DNA of 64,000 nt from JBBQED01 sp038320345 (GTDB lineage: Bacteria > Bacteroidota > Bacteroidia > AKYH767-A > OLB10). Positions 54,954-64,000 of this stretch are shown here, piece after piece. The notes beneath the pieces are model-generated. The model worked only from the letters and a program-made list of their open reading frames with translations, was not told the DNA's origin and made no database searches. The stretch's first letter is position 1; every line of letters starts with the position of its first letter. The stretch spans positions 1 to 64,000 of the forward strand of contig JBBQED010000014.1 in NCBI GenBank assembly GCA_038320345.1, read 5' to 3'. The position numbers and the translations under genes were made by a program.

Positions 54954-55802
54954 TTAGTATTCCCAGAGATCCATTTCAAGGTTTAGCATATCCTGTTTGA
55001 TGCGCTCTGATTCGAGCAATGCATCGAGAGGATTCGCCTTGTAATCATCCACACGACGGTTATACACGTTATCTTCTTTAATGATATAGCTATTAAACAT
55101 TCTTTTCATGAATACATCTTCAAAAGTAAGACGCTGTGAAGAGTTGGAGCGATTAGCTACTTCTGCATTCACAAATATTCTTCTTGCTTCATCGAAATAT
55201 ACCCAGAAGAGCAATTTCTTTTGTCCGCCTTCAATCAAGTTACCATCCTGATCACGTGCAAGTGTCATCGGACAAATCCCGATAATCCTGCAATCCATCA
55301 CCGAACGTTGCTTGTCGAAGAACCACTCTTCTTTCAGACGATACTGCACCACATCATCCGGATTAAACGGACGAAATACTACAGAGTCAATTTCATCATA
55401 AGGAGGATCAGGACGCGTTACTTTAATGCTGATAGAATCTGCTCCACCAACTTTACTGAATTCATTCGCAGTCATTGGAAGTGTGAACTCATCATCCTGA
55501 GGATCATAAGCAGTCAGACTTCCTTCTTTCACGGCATCCATTAAAGTACTGATGAGGTTTTTACGATCTTTCGTTTCGCTAGTTTTAGGATAACGTAAAG
55601 GCGCATTGATCTTTTCATTTAGATCAATTTGTCTCCAGATCTTTTTAGACCACATCACATCGGCCTCACGTAAGTAAGGATAAGGAACTACCTTTCGAGC
55701 AGGATTGTTTTCCTTAACATACACTCCGTTGAGTACGTTTTGTGCATTGATGCCACCGGATAAACCAATGATGACAGTTAGCAACAGGATGAGTTTTTTC
55801 AT
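54954..55802 (-). CDS. gldN: type IX secretion/gliding protein GldN
   Basis: 282 residues. Signal peptide ends GINAQ. Family segments include READVMWSKKIWRQIDLNEK, PLRYP, VVQYRLKEEWFFDKQRS and FEDVFMKRMFNSYI. GldN (PorN) is periplasmic and forms a ring with the lipoprotein GldK under the outer membrane translocon. Last gene of the operon, 74 bp after gldM, with a strong terminator behind it. Confidence 0.95.
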   Translation of the reverse strand: MKKLILLLTVIIGLSGGINAQNVLNGVYVKENNPARKVVPYPYLREADVMWSKKIWRQIDLNEKINAPLRYPKTSETKDRKNLISTLMDAVKEGSLTAYDPQDDEFTLPMTANEFSKVGGADSISIKVTRPDPPYDEIDSVVFRPFNPDDVVQYRLKEEWFFDKQRSVMDCRIIGICPMTLARDQDGNLIEGGQKKLLFWVYFDEARRIFVNAEVANRSNSSQRLTFEDVFMKRMFNSYIIKEDNVYNRRVDDYKANPLDALLESERIKQDMLNLEMDLWEY

Positions 55803-55876
55803 GTTTCAGCTTTTGTTTTAACACCTCCACTTTATACGTATCAGCATTGATACAGTTCCAGCGAAGGGCTCAACAC

Positions 55877-57463
55877 TTATTGTACTGTAAGCGGAATAGA
55901 ATTCACTTGACGTTTTGTTCCGTCCGGCATCGATACATTGATGTATTCGAACAGAATTTTATCACCTGGGCGACTTTGTTCAATGATCGTTTTCATATCA
56001 CTTGTCAAAGTACCACTTTCAGCAGATTTTTCAATTGGATCACGACCTTTTCCGTAACGGCTCATCTTGAATGAAACCACTCTTGGATAAAGTTCGAAAT
56101 CGAAACCTTCCATCGTTGGGATGATACCCTGCTGTGCTGCTAAAGCACTTTTAGGAATGTTACCATCTTTCTTACCACCGATTTTAGCTACTGGATCAGG
56201 AATACGTTTCAAACGGAATTTAAACTCACCCATTGTCATCGGTTTGCCATTGAATTCAGCCTGAACAGTAACTTTTCCTTCTCCTGGTTGTCCTTTTGCT
56301 TCAGCGATATAATGTCCCTTACCAAGTTTAGCATCGGGAGTCAGGGTAAATCCTGAAACCATAGGCTTCACCTTTTCATCAGCCACACCCGGTACAGAAA
56401 CGGTAATAGGATTTGGTACTCCGATGTAAATAACATTCATCTTATCTGCAGCAACGGAAGAACTTGGTTTTGCTACTGTATAAGCATTCTCAAACTTAAA
56501 TTCCTGATAAGTATTATCTGGCTTTTTAATTTTGATAATCCCTGCATATTTTTTCTCGCCGGGACCTGAAGCTCTCAGTTTATACTGACCAACTCCATTT
56601 GCCACTTCAATTTTATTTCCACCTACTGAGATCTCAGGATCGCTGGTTGAACTCATCGCAGCAAGGAAAATCTCCGCAGAATATTCTTGTCCTTCGATCA
56701 CATAACTTGAAGGAGAAATAACCCTTGGTGTTAAAGTATCGAATTTGTAATCGGTTGCGTTAATAGCAGATAACAAGTGAGAAACGATTTCCGATTCCGC
56801 ATTCTTAATATCTGTTTGTGTTTTTGTAATCAGCGCAACAGTAGCAACAACTGGAGCATGGTAGAAATTCGCCATTTCCCAAGTACGTTTGCCATCTTCG
56901 ATCATTTTAGGATCAGGATCATTGGTATTAAACAATTCATCCAGACGCTTCGTGAACTTCGGACGATCATTGTTATCAAGTGCTGCTACAACAGCTTTCT
57001 TGAATTCATTGATCTTCGTTTTCATTTCAGTCGCTTTCTTACCTTTTCCGTCGTTTTGATCACCGCACATGATCAAGGTAGGTACATCATAATTATCCTT
57101 CTGCTTTAACTCGCGCAGTGGAATATCTGGTGCTCCTGCTTCAATCTTATCAGTGGTACGGATCAATTCAATTTTAAGCGTAGCAAGGTATTTATCAAGA
57201 TCAGAAGATAATTTCTTGATCTGTTGTGCACGTTTATAGAACGGTTCAGTTTTCGGCTTATCGTTCGTCATTTGTTTTTCAAATGCTGCGTATGCCTGGG
57301 CATTCTTTCCGCTGAGGTTGGCTACAGTTACTTCTAAACTATCATTAATAGTTACAAAAGCATTAATAATCTCTTTCGAGACGTTCAGTGCCAACAGCGC
57401 AGTGAGTACCAGGTACATCATCCCAATCATTTTCTGTCTTGGGGACAATTTATTTCCTGCCAT
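55877..57463 (-). CDS. gldM: type IX secretion/gliding motor protein GldM
   Basis: 528 residues. MAGNKLSPRQKMIGMMYLV at the N-terminus leads into the single transmembrane helix (about 12-30, YLVLTALLALNVS). The remainder is the long periplasmic shaft of four domains (D1 helical, D2-D4 beta). It interacts with GldL in the inner membrane and with GldK/GldN at the outer membrane, carrying proton-motive-force-driven rotation across the periplasm. Length and N-terminus are typical. Confidence 0.96.
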   Translation of the reverse strand: MAGNKLSPRQKMIGMMYLVLTALLALNVSKEIINAFVTINDSLEVTVANLSGKNAQAYAAFEKQMTNDKPKTEPFYKRAQQIKKLSSDLDKYLATLKIELIRTTDKIEAGAPDIPLRELKQKDNYDVPTLIMCGDQNDGKGKKATEMKTKINEFKKAVVAALDNNDRPKFTKRLDELFNTNDPDPKMIEDGKRTWEMANFYHAPVVATVALITKTQTDIKNAESEIVSHLLSAINATDYKFDTLTPRVISPSSYVIEGQEYSAEIFLAAMSSTSDPEISVGGNKIEVANGVGQYKLRASGPGEKKYAGIIKIKKPDNTYQEFKFENAYTVAKPSSSVAADKMNVIYIGVPNPITVSVPGVADEKVKPMVSGFTLTPDAKLGKGHYIAEAKGQPGEGKVTVQAEFNGKPMTMGEFKFRLKRIPDPVAKIGGKKDGNIPKSALAAQQGIIPTMEGFDFELYPRVVSFKMSRYGKGRDPIEKSAESGTLTSDMKTIIEQSRPGDKILFEYINVSMPDGTKRQVNSIPLTVQ

Positions 57464-57521
57464 TTCGCGTTCCTAGGGTTTTGGTTGAATAAGAGGTTGA
57501 TGTAAAAGAAACGGTACTTGA

Positions 57522-58337
57522 CTATTTACCCTGGTTAGGGTTCATATTCATTGCAGAAAGCATATTGCCGTAAACAGTATTGAGTGCTCCCAGATTTTTA
57601 GCAAGTTTGCCAACTTCATCCTTATAACGTTTAGTATCTTCTACTGTATTGTTCAGGTTACCAAGTAATTCCTGAATACCGTCATAGAATTTAGTTGTCT
57701 CTTTCATGCGTGCATTTGCTTCCTGCAATTGCAGTTCGTAAACAGCATTCAGAGCAGACATATTCTTACCTGCAGATTTCATTTGATCGCTGTAGATTTT
57801 CACATCTTCGTGAGAAGTGCTCATGCTATTCATAGCAGTAGCCGCTTTCTCATAAGAAGCAGAAAGAATAGCTACCTTCTGAGAAGCAGCAGTTACATTT
57901 TTAGCATAATCATCCGTTGCAACAGCAGCGTTTGAAATCTGAGCCATCTTAGAAGTGTTCTCACTTAAACTCTTCAAACCTGTTCCCAGACTTTGAATTA
58001 ATTCAGGACCAATCTTAGCGTCAGCTAATAATTTGTCTAAATGTTGTGCTACAGGATCGCCAGCCTTGTGTTTCTTGCGATCAGCACCTGGCTCATGCAT
58101 CCCTGCTAGTTCAGGATAAACCAACGACCAATCCACTTCTTCATGTGGTGGTTCGAAGGCAGAGAAGAAGAAGATTACAGCTTCCGTAAGCAGCCCAACC
58201 GTAAGCATCAATCCAGCACCTTCCCAGTGTTGAATTTTAAAGAGCGCACCTACGATAACGATAGCAGCACCGAAACCGTAAAGTTTAGCCATGAAATTTT
58301 TAAACGCTTTCCCTTGCGTTATTTGAGCTATTCCCAT
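57522..58337 (-). CDS. gldL: type IX secretion/gliding motor protein GldL
   Basis: 271 residues. Two transmembrane helices (about 18-35 and 41-61) hold the family motif GALFKIQHWEGAG and the acidic residue in LLTEAVIFFFSAF thought to take part in proton flow. A long cytoplasmic helical region follows, with Asn/Ser-rich coiled coil. It forms the stator of the rotary motor with GldM. It lies 58 bp before gldM. Confidence 0.96.
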   Translation of the reverse strand: MGIAQITQGKAFKNFMAKLYGFGAAIVIVGALFKIQHWEGAGLMLTVGLLTEAVIFFFSAFEPPHEEVDWSLVYPELAGMHEPGADRKKHKAGDPVAQHLDKLLADAKIGPELIQSLGTGLKSLSENTSKMAQISNAAVATDDYAKNVTAASQKVAILSASYEKAATAMNSMSTSHEDVKIYSDQMKSAGKNMSALNAVYELQLQEANARMKETTKFYDGIQELLGNLNNTVEDTKRYKDEVGKLAKNLGALNTVYGNMLSAMNMNPNQGK

Positions 58338-58438
58338 TGTGTTTTGGTTGTTTTTAAAGGGTTTTGGATTGAGTTAATAATATTGTTTGGCGAATGGTTG
58401 AGTTTCGCTTAGTCAATTAGGATAAATTGTACCCTCGC

Positions 58439-59701
58439 TTAGAAATCAGATTTGTCGCGACCAAGGAAATCCATTACACAACGGAATCCAATGTAGCATT
58501 TAGAAGTATCCTGGAATTCATAGGTGCGGGTTCCCGTTTGAAGGTAATACCCCACATCTTTCCATGAACCTCCACGAATTACTTTCTTCTTCAGAGCTGG
58601 AGGATCAGAGTCTTTGGCATCATACTCATAATCTGCATTCAGATCATGGCTGAAATTGTACGCCGACTCATCAAATGCGTTGCTGGTCCACTCTGCTACG
58701 TTACCGGCCATACAATACAAGCCATAATCATTCGGCCAGTAAGAGGTAGCTTTCACAGTATAGAATCCTCCATCATCGATGTAGTTACCACGCAATGGCT
58801 TGAAATTAGCCAGAAAACAACCGCGGCTGTTGCGTATATAAGGTCCGCCCCAAGGGAAAGGACTATTCGCTAAACCTCCACGTGATGCGTATTCCCACTC
58901 ACTTTCTGTTGGCAGACGGAAATCCTGAACGATGGTTTCCTCATTACTCTCCAGATAACTGTCGATTAATTGAGTACGCCATACACAGAATGCCTTGCAT
59001 TGAGTCCAGTTTACTCCTACTACGGGATAATCGTCGTATGCTGGATGCCAGAAATAAGCCTTAGTAATAGGATCGTTGAAAGAGTAAGTGAAATCATGAA
59101 TCCAAGAAAGAGTATCTGGATACACGTTGATAATGTTCTTCTTAATAAATACAGAACGGTCGGTTAAACCTTGTTGACGGTTCGACTGCTGTGCTGCCGC
59201 TTTAAGATCGAGCCAGTAGTATTCGAAATTCATCTTTCTGGAATCGATTTCTTTGCGACGGTAATAACGCTCACTTTCAGGAAGATAGAGTTCCGCCAGC
59301 GTTTCTACGTTGGCCTCATCTTGCCACTTGATTCGCTCGTCCCAATTAATTCTTTCGCCATATTCGCCTTCCTCGATGATGTGTTCACCACCGATCAGAC
59401 GATGTGCTAGGGAGTCGCGCACCCAATACACAAACTGACGATACTCATTGTTGGTAATTTCCGTGTTGTCCATGTAGAAGGCGTGTACTGACACGGTCTT
59501 CGCTTGGGCGATCTGTTGGTAAGGTACGTCCTGGTCGCTTTGACCCATGTTGAATGAGCCTTGAGGAATGAATACCATGCCATAAGGATCGGCTTGATAC
59601 CATTTTTCGCGTCCCTGGACACCTACCAGTTGACCACGGTTACCGCCTCCACAACTACTCAGGAGCAGTATGGCAAAGGAAGCAATAATCAGGTTTTTCA
59701 T
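58439..59701 (-). CDS. gldK: type IX secretion/gliding lipoprotein GldK
   Basis: 420 residues with lipobox LLSSC (Cys about 17). The formylglycine-generating-enzyme (FGE/SUMF1) fold covers most of the protein: MVFIPQGSFNMG, DNTEITNNEYRQFV, LPTESEWEYASRGG, NVAEWTSNAFDES and VIRGGSWKD. GldK (PorK) is a structural outer membrane lipoprotein that forms the periplasmic ring with GldN; it is not expected to be an enzyme. It lies 101 bp before gldL. Confidence 0.96.
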   Translation of the reverse strand: MKNLIIASFAILLLSSCGGGNRGQLVGVQGREKWYQADPYGMVFIPQGSFNMGQSDQDVPYQQIAQAKTVSVHAFYMDNTEITNNEYRQFVYWVRDSLAHRLIGGEHIIEEGEYGERINWDERIKWQDEANVETLAELYLPESERYYRRKEIDSRKMNFEYYWLDLKAAAQQSNRQQGLTDRSVFIKKNIINVYPDTLSWIHDFTYSFNDPITKAYFWHPAYDDYPVVGVNWTQCKAFCVWRTQLIDSYLESNEETIVQDFRLPTESEWEYASRGGLANSPFPWGGPYIRNSRGCFLANFKPLRGNYIDDGGFYTVKATSYWPNDYGLYCMAGNVAEWTSNAFDESAYNFSHDLNADYEYDAKDSDPPALKKKVIRGGSWKDVGYYLQTGTRTYEFQDTSKCYIGFRCVMDFLGRDKSDF

Positions 59702-59845
59702 GTGTTGTTCGCTTTTGGTTTCTGGAATGCCTTAAACGTAAGCATCGAACGCTGAAATCTTTGCTTTAGTATATGCTTAGTTTTCAGATTCTATGATACG
59801 TTTTACCCAAATATAGGTTTCTGTTCCAGAGATATATTCCTAATT

Positions 59846-60763
59846 TTAGAGGAATCTTACGTTTCTGATGGCTGGGGTCATCTTCTTTTTCACAGTGAAG
59901 CAATATCCCAACATGATCTCATGTGATCCATCACTGTATTTTTTGATTTCCGAGGTAGTGAAATCGTAAGAATAACCAATACGAAGCTTCTCGGTAATAT
60001 TCATTCCAATCAATGCAACGATAGCATCTTCATTACGATAAGATGCTCCAATCCAGAAGCGATTGTTGAAGTGCGCATTCAGGTTAATATCAAATGTAGT
60101 ATTACCAGTAACCGATTTTACGAATACCGATGGTTTCAATTCTACTGCTGGGGTTACATCGAAAGAGTATCCGATCATACCATAATAATTTCTTTTAAAT
60201 TCTTTGTCGAAGTTGTCAAGACCTACCTTTTGCTCCAAGATATGGCTTGCGGATGCACCAATATACAACTTTTCGGACTGATAGTAAAGCCCTGCTCCCA
60301 TATCGAAGGCAGTTCCGCTAACAGTACCCGTAGGAATCGATGGATCTGGAATATTTGGATCAGCGGGCTCGAACTTACTTCCATCGATTTTATGCTGCAT
60401 GAAATCAAAATCAACACCAGCAGCGAGTTTACCGTTACCTACATTGAATTTATAATTTCCAGCAAGCTTGCCTTGGAAGGTATTTTCAAATCCGATTTTG
60501 TCAGTAGCGATGGATAATCCAACCCCTACCTTATTGTTCAACAAAGGAGCATCAATACCAAAAACGCCAGTCTTGGGAGCACCATCGTAACTCACCCACT
60601 GTGCGCGATACAGAGCATGTAAACAGATAGCCTCATTGGCACCGGCATAGGCAGGGTTAACATAGAGACGGTTGAACATGTTCTGGCTGAACTGAGGATC
60701 TTGCTGCGCGAGGGCTAACGTAGAGATACAACCTGCAGTTATTACAGCTAAAAGTTTCTTCAT
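59846..60763 (-). CDS. porP: PorP/SprF-family T9SS membrane protein (porP)
   Basis: 305 residues from the ATG at 60763. The frame continues to 60928, but Met56 begins a clear signal peptide (MKKLLAVITAGCIST, ends ALAQ). The mature start QDPQFSQNMFNRLYVNPAYAG and the terminal strands (YSYDFTTSEIKKYSDGSHEIMLGYCF) define the family. Being first in porP-gldK-gldL-gldM-gldN, the same order as porPKLMN of Porphyromonas gingivalis, it is the likely PorP orthologue of the machine itself rather than a client-specific SprF. Confidence 0.93.
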   Translation of the reverse strand: MKKLLAVITAGCISTLALAQQDPQFSQNMFNRLYVNPAYAGANEAICLHALYRAQWVSYDGAPKTGVFGIDAPLLNNKVGVGLSIATDKIGFENTFQGKLAGNYKFNVGNGKLAAGVDFDFMQHKIDGSKFEPADPNIPDPSIPTGTVSGTAFDMGAGLYYQSEKLYIGASASHILEQKVGLDNFDKEFKRNYYGMIGYSFDVTPAVELKPSVFVKSVTGNTTFDINLNAHFNNRFWIGASYRNEDAIVALIGMNITEKLRIGYSYDFTTSEIKKYSDGSHEIMLGYCFTVKKKMTPAIRNVRFL

Positions 60764-61207
60764 ACAATGCTTTCGGTTAATCGGTTGATTCGGGGGGTTA
60801 AAGTAAGCAAATAATCTTGTAATCTTCAAAAACTGCCTTTGCTCGCATTTTCTGAATTTGATGTTTGGTGTGTCGTTTTTACTCTGTAAAGGATACCATA
60901 ATCCATAAATTTTATAGATTATCCGCATCTTCTAGGCTGCTAAAATAATCGCAAATGGAATATCAAAGGTCAATGTGGATGAAATACTACGTATATTTTT
61001 TAAGATTTCTTTTGAATTATTAACAAAAAGCCCTTTCCTGACGTTCCTCTCGGTCCCTATTTAGAATTGATCTATTCGATTCTTGATGCTAAATCGTCCC
61101 TTTTTAACTGAAAAACACCTCAAACCTTACATTTCACGTTACGAATGGATTGAGGTATGGCTTGGTTTTTACTACTGTTTCGTCTTGCCTTTTGTGCAAA
61201 AGATATC
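60764..61207. other. 444-bp intergenic region upstream of porP
   Basis: AT-rich. It should contain the promoter of the porP-gldKLMN operon, but no exact TAnnTTTG is found on the minus strand. A 7-bp inverted repeat ACCTCAA/TTGAGGT (61117-61123 with 61150-61156) is the only structure noted. No convincing terminator is seen for the minus-strand gene ending at 61208, so read-through into porP is possible. Confidence 0.5.
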
Positions 61208-62380
61208 CTAAACGATTTTCTGCAATGCATTCCAAAGACGGTCTGGGACTTCGTTTGTACACGCTTGCTGATAATCTTTGTAGGAACAAGGCAACAAATG
61301 ATGACTCATATACCGGTTCCGTGTTGCATCCAACGGTAACTTCATCCACCATCGGTCGCTCTTTACACTTTTGATGAACGTGAGTTCCGTTTCCAGATTC
61401 TCTACAGCAACCCGATAAGTAATATAGTTATTCGGATTATTTAAGGGCACATCTAGCTTTCTTCCACTAACTCCTTCAATGAAGTACCAGATCGTTTGTG
61501 CTAGCAGATGTGCCGTTTGATCGTTTCGGTCGAAGGAAGGATTGAATTCATAAAACCCAATGCTGCTCAGTTTATCACTCATTCCTGCATAATAGGCGAT
61601 CTGACAAATCTCCTCTCCATAAAACCCATTCGGCGATGCCATAGCATTTCCGGGGGCATCGCTTTGACGAACACAGGATATATCAAAAGTCACCATGTCC
61701 GCATTTCTCACCAAGGGTTCCGTTTCTTCAATATTTTCCCTCACCTGACCTAGTCGGAAGATATCGAAGAATAATTTTTTCATCAGCTCCACGCTTTCAT
61801 TCCCTACAAAATATGTTTGGTATCCGATGTTGCTGAAATTGAAAAGATAATTAGGCTGTTCTAAAATGATCTTCCCTAAAAAAGTATCTGAATTAATGGG
61901 ATCCTCCGGTTTACCTAAATCGAAATGCGCATCGATGCTCACAATATTGATGATCTGCTCCAGCTTCTTATAGCCTGCATATTGTCCATAGGTGAGATCC
62001 TGACTTCCTCCTAAAATGATCGGAATAATTTTTAAGGGAACGAGTTCACTCACCACTGTGGCTATCGCTGCATAACTATCTTCTAAAGAATACCCTCTTC
62101 GGATATTTCCTAGATCGATCATGCGCAGGGAATTCAAATGCGTTTTTAATCGGTAGAATTTATTTCTGATCGCATCTGCTCCTCCTGCACATCCGGGATT
62201 ATCCGTACTTCCTCTATCCTCGCCTACTCCGATGATCGCTATTCGCACTTCATCAAAATCAGGAAAATGTCCTTCAGCCGTATAGGCCTTCACCCATTTG
62301 CCAAGGCAATCATTGGGCAACTCTTTGGTTGCTGACCCTAAAATTTCAGGATCAAGAGGTTCAAAATAGGGTTCCAGCAT
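61208..62380 (-). CDS. arginase/formimidoylglutamase-fold protein with altered metal ligands
   Basis: 390 residues of the ureohydrolase fold. The usual six Mn ligands map as follows: GGxH is GGSQD (Q127 instead of His); DAHxD is complete (D150, H152, D154); FDxD is FDIS (D233 present, S235 instead of Asp). Two of six ligands are therefore lost. The fold landmarks are otherwise well kept (IAIIGVGEDRGSTDNPG, LGGSQDLTYG, SDAPGNAMASP). It may have lost hydrolase activity or use a different site. It lies 23 bp after topA on the same strand and upstream of the T9SS genes. Database names such as formimidoylglutamase should be treated with caution. Confidence 0.85.
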   Translation of the reverse strand: MLEPYFEPLDPEILGSATKELPNDCLGKWVKAYTAEGHFPDFDEVRIAIIGVGEDRGSTDNPGCAGGADAIRNKFYRLKTHLNSLRMIDLGNIRRGYSLEDSYAAIATVVSELVPLKIIPIILGGSQDLTYGQYAGYKKLEQIINIVSIDAHFDLGKPEDPINSDTFLGKIILEQPNYLFNFSNIGYQTYFVGNESVELMKKLFFDIFRLGQVRENIEETEPLVRNADMVTFDISCVRQSDAPGNAMASPNGFYGEEICQIAYYAGMSDKLSSIGFYEFNPSFDRNDQTAHLLAQTIWYFIEGVSGRKLDVPLNNPNNYITYRVAVENLETELTFIKSVKSDRWWMKLPLDATRNRYMSHHLLPCSYKDYQQACTNEVPDRLWNALQKIV

Positions 62381-62403
62381 TAATCTGCAGGGCGTCGTTT
62401 AAA

Positions 62404-64000
62404 TTATTTTTTTTTCTTGCGAACCGTAGTTGCTCTGCTTGCCGCTGCCTTCACTGGTGTGGATGTTGGTAATTTCTTCACAGCTGTTTTGGTGGCTGTT
62501 TTCGTGGCAGTAGTTTTGGTAGCAGTAGTTTTCTTGGCAGCAGTTTTCTTAGCGGATGTTTTTTTAGCAGCAGCTTTCTTGGCAGGAGTTTTCTTAGCAG
62601 CTTCTTCTTTGGCTCCAAATTTTTTCTTGCCTTTTCCGAATCTTCCTTTTCCAGCACTTGGTGTTACCGTTGCTCCAATCTGTAAACAATCTTCTAAAGT
62701 CATGTTTGCAGGAACTACATCTTTCGGCAATTTAAAATTATCATCTCCAATAGAAAGATAAGGTCCCCAGCGTCCATTTAGTAATTGCACATCCGGACGA
62801 TCATCAAAAGTTTTAATCAAACGCTCGCGTTCTACTTTACGTTTTGCTTCAATTAATTCGATCGAACGATCTAACTCAATGGTATATGGATCATCTTCTT
62901 TTCCTAAGGATACAAAGATTCCGTTATGTCGTGCATATGGTCCGAATCGTCCAATGCTGATCGTAATATCTTCTCCTTCGTAGGAACCGATATTCCTAGG
63001 CATCTTGAATAAATCCAATGCTTCTTCTAACGAAATCGTTTCTAATCGCTGACCGGTTCTCAGTTTTGCATACTGTGGTTTTTCTTCTTCGCTCTCACTG
63101 GCAATCTGCACCAAGGGTCCGAATCTTCCAATCCTTGCTGATACTACTCTACCAGAAACAGGATGGTTACCTAGGATGCGTTCTCCTGTTGCACGCTCAC
63201 TATTTTGTTCGGTATCGAGAACGAGTTTATGGAATGGACCGTAAAATTTCTTGATCATTTTTGCCCACTGCATATTGCCGTCGGCAATCTCATCAAACTC
63301 TTTTTCTACGTTCGCAGTAAAACTAAAATCTAAGATCGTAGGGAAATTCAACACTAAGAAATCAGTGACTACTGTTCCAATATCTGTTGGAAACATTTTC
63401 GATTTTTCCGTTCCGTAATTTTCTTTTTTCACTTCCGAAGAAATCGCCTTATTCCGCAAAATAATCGTAGTAAAATCACGCTCTTTTCCGGGACGATCTT
63501 CTTTCAATACATACCCTCGTTTCTGAATGGTAGAAATCGTAGGTGCATAAGTAGAAGGACGACCAATACCCAGCTCTTCGAGCTTTTTTACCAGACTTGC
63601 TTCCGTATAACGGGCAGGCGGTGACGAAAACTTTTGGGTTGCAGTGATATTATCGAGATCTAGTTTTTGTCCGATTTCTAGCGGTGGTAATAATCCGCTA
63701 TCATTCTTCTCACTGTCTTCCATTTCATCATCCGTAGATTCAAGATATACTCTTAAAAATCCATCAAAACGAATGACTTCACCTGTAGCCGTAAATAAAT
63801 CTTTGCTTTTATTATTTCCAATACTCACAACGGTTCTTTCCAGTTGTGCATCTGACATCTGGGAAGCGAGTGTTCTTTTATAAATGAGTTCGTATAAACG
63901 GCGATCGTTATTATCACCATCAATAGTAGGTTGATCAAAATAGGTTGGACGGATGGCTTCATGAGCCTCTTGTGCGTTCGCCGATTTCGTTTTGTATTGA
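62404..64000 (-). CDS. topA: DNA topoisomerase I, C-terminal part (gene continues beyond the window)
   Basis: The frame is open to the window edge. Residues before the first Met at 63858 read as TopA (AQEAHEAIRPT, IYKRTLASQM), so that Met is not the start. Visible parts are the end of the type IA catalytic core (ELGIGRPSTYAPTISTIQKRGYV), two to three topoisomerase C-terminal repeat domains (GRFGPLVQIA, IGRFGPYARHNG, LNGRWGPYLSIG) and a ~75-residue Lys/Ala/Thr-rich tail (repeats of AAKKT and ATKT) ending RKKKK. The Toprim domain and active-site tyrosine lie outside the window. It relaxes negative supercoils; the basic tail, like histone H1 tails, probably adds DNA affinity. Confidence 0.95.
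   Translation of the reverse strand, partial: QYKTKSANAQEAHEAIRPTYFDQPTIDGDNNDRRLYELIYKRTLASQMSDAQLERTVVSIGNNKSKDLFTATGEVIRFDGFLRVYLESTDDEMEDSEKNDSGLLPPLEIGQKLDLDNITATQKFSSPPARYTEASLVKKLEELGIGRPSTYAPTISTIQKRGYVLKEDRPGKERDFTTIILRNKAISSEVKKENYGTEKSKMFPTDIGTVVTDFLVLNFPTILDFSFTANVEKEFDEIADGNMQWAKMIKKFYGPFHKLVLDTEQNSERATGERILGNHPVSGRVVSARIGRFGPLVQIASESEEEKPQYAKLRTGQRLETISLEEALDLFKMPRNIGSYEGEDITISIGRFGPYARHNGIFVSLGKEDDPYTIELDRSIELIEAKRKVERERLIKTFDDRPDVQLLNGRWGPYLSIGDDNFKLPKDVVPANMTLEDCLQIGATVTPSAGKGRFGKGKKKFGAKEEAAKKTPAKKAAAKKTSAKKTAAKKTTATKTTATKTATKTAVKKLPTSTPVKAAASRATTVRKKKK

Noticed and set aside
61117..61156. 7-bp inverted repeat upstream of porP as a tRNA or riboswitch
   Set aside because: The 26-nt interior has no further pairing, no tRNA arms and no recognised riboswitch motif.
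60929..61207. Strong terminator for the arginase-fold gene
   Set aside because: Only a 6-bp CTTTTG/CAAAAG hairpin near 61187-61202 without a U-run on the minus strand.
62417..62761. 114-residue hydrophobic frame opposite topA
   Set aside because: Ala/Val low complexity arising from the antisense of the Lys/Ala/Thr-rich TopA tail.

Overview
The window comes from a member of the Bacteroidota. Five lines of evidence point there: a porP-gldK-gldL-gldM-gldN type IX secretion/gliding cluster; several secreted proteins ending in type A or type B T9SS sorting domains; a giant SprB-like adhesin followed by a PorP/SprF-like protein; a TonB-dependent receptor with an N-terminal carboxypeptidase-like domain; and TAnnTTTG promoter elements in place of E. 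coli-type -10 boxes. The DNA is AT-rich. I cannot assign an order or genus from the sequence alone, and I see no rRNA, tRNA, CRISPR array or complete insertion sequence.

Layout. 1-546: GC-rich structured repeats and the terminator of the first gene. 0.5-12.7 kb: a secreted protein built of five near-identical 228-residue DUF4397 units, a CarH-like MerR/B12 regulator, a TonB-dependent receptor, a secreted CotH-type kinase-like protein and a DUF885 lipoprotein. 12.9-26.2 kb: a large Ig-like type B T9SS cargo protein, a second interspersed repeat, a lipoprotein alpha/beta hydrolase, two SRPBCC genes divergent from an AraC/DJ-1 regulator, a decayed tandem duplication of a secreted protein, and small enzymes (AHSA1-like, a truncated pseudouridine-synthase-like protein, a methyltransferase). 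26.4-31.1 kb: nuoABCDEF of respiratory complex I on the minus strand, ending at nuoF. 31.4-34.3 kb: a lipoprotein and a TPR sensor kinase. 34.8-37.9 kb: crtI-crtB-lycopene cyclase, expected to make beta-carotene from GGPP. 38.2-42.4 kb: two response regulators and a large beta-propeller sensor kinase. 42.7-53.8 kb: SprB-like adhesin, PorP/SprF-like protein and OmpA-family protein. 53.9-60.8 kb: a PAP2 phosphatase, then the T9SS core genes gldN, gldM, gldL, gldK and porP on the minus strand. 61.2-64.0 kb: an arginase-fold protein with altered metal ligands and the 3' part of topA, which runs off the window.

How it fits together. The window holds both a secretion machine (GldKLMN, PorP) and at least five of its probable clients (DUF4397 array, CotH protein, Ig-like giant, SprB-like adhesin, and the frameshifted NPSFE protein). 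The two-component genes at 38-42 kb lie directly before the adhesin operon. The CarH-like regulator keeps the residues known to hold adenosylcobalamin and may control the carotenoid operon 30 kb away; this is inference. The observations I would check first are that regulator, the recombination-prone DUF4397 array, the frameshift/duplication at 21.9-23.3 kb, the catalytic-domain-less pseudouridine synthase, and the metal-ligand losses in the arginase homologue.
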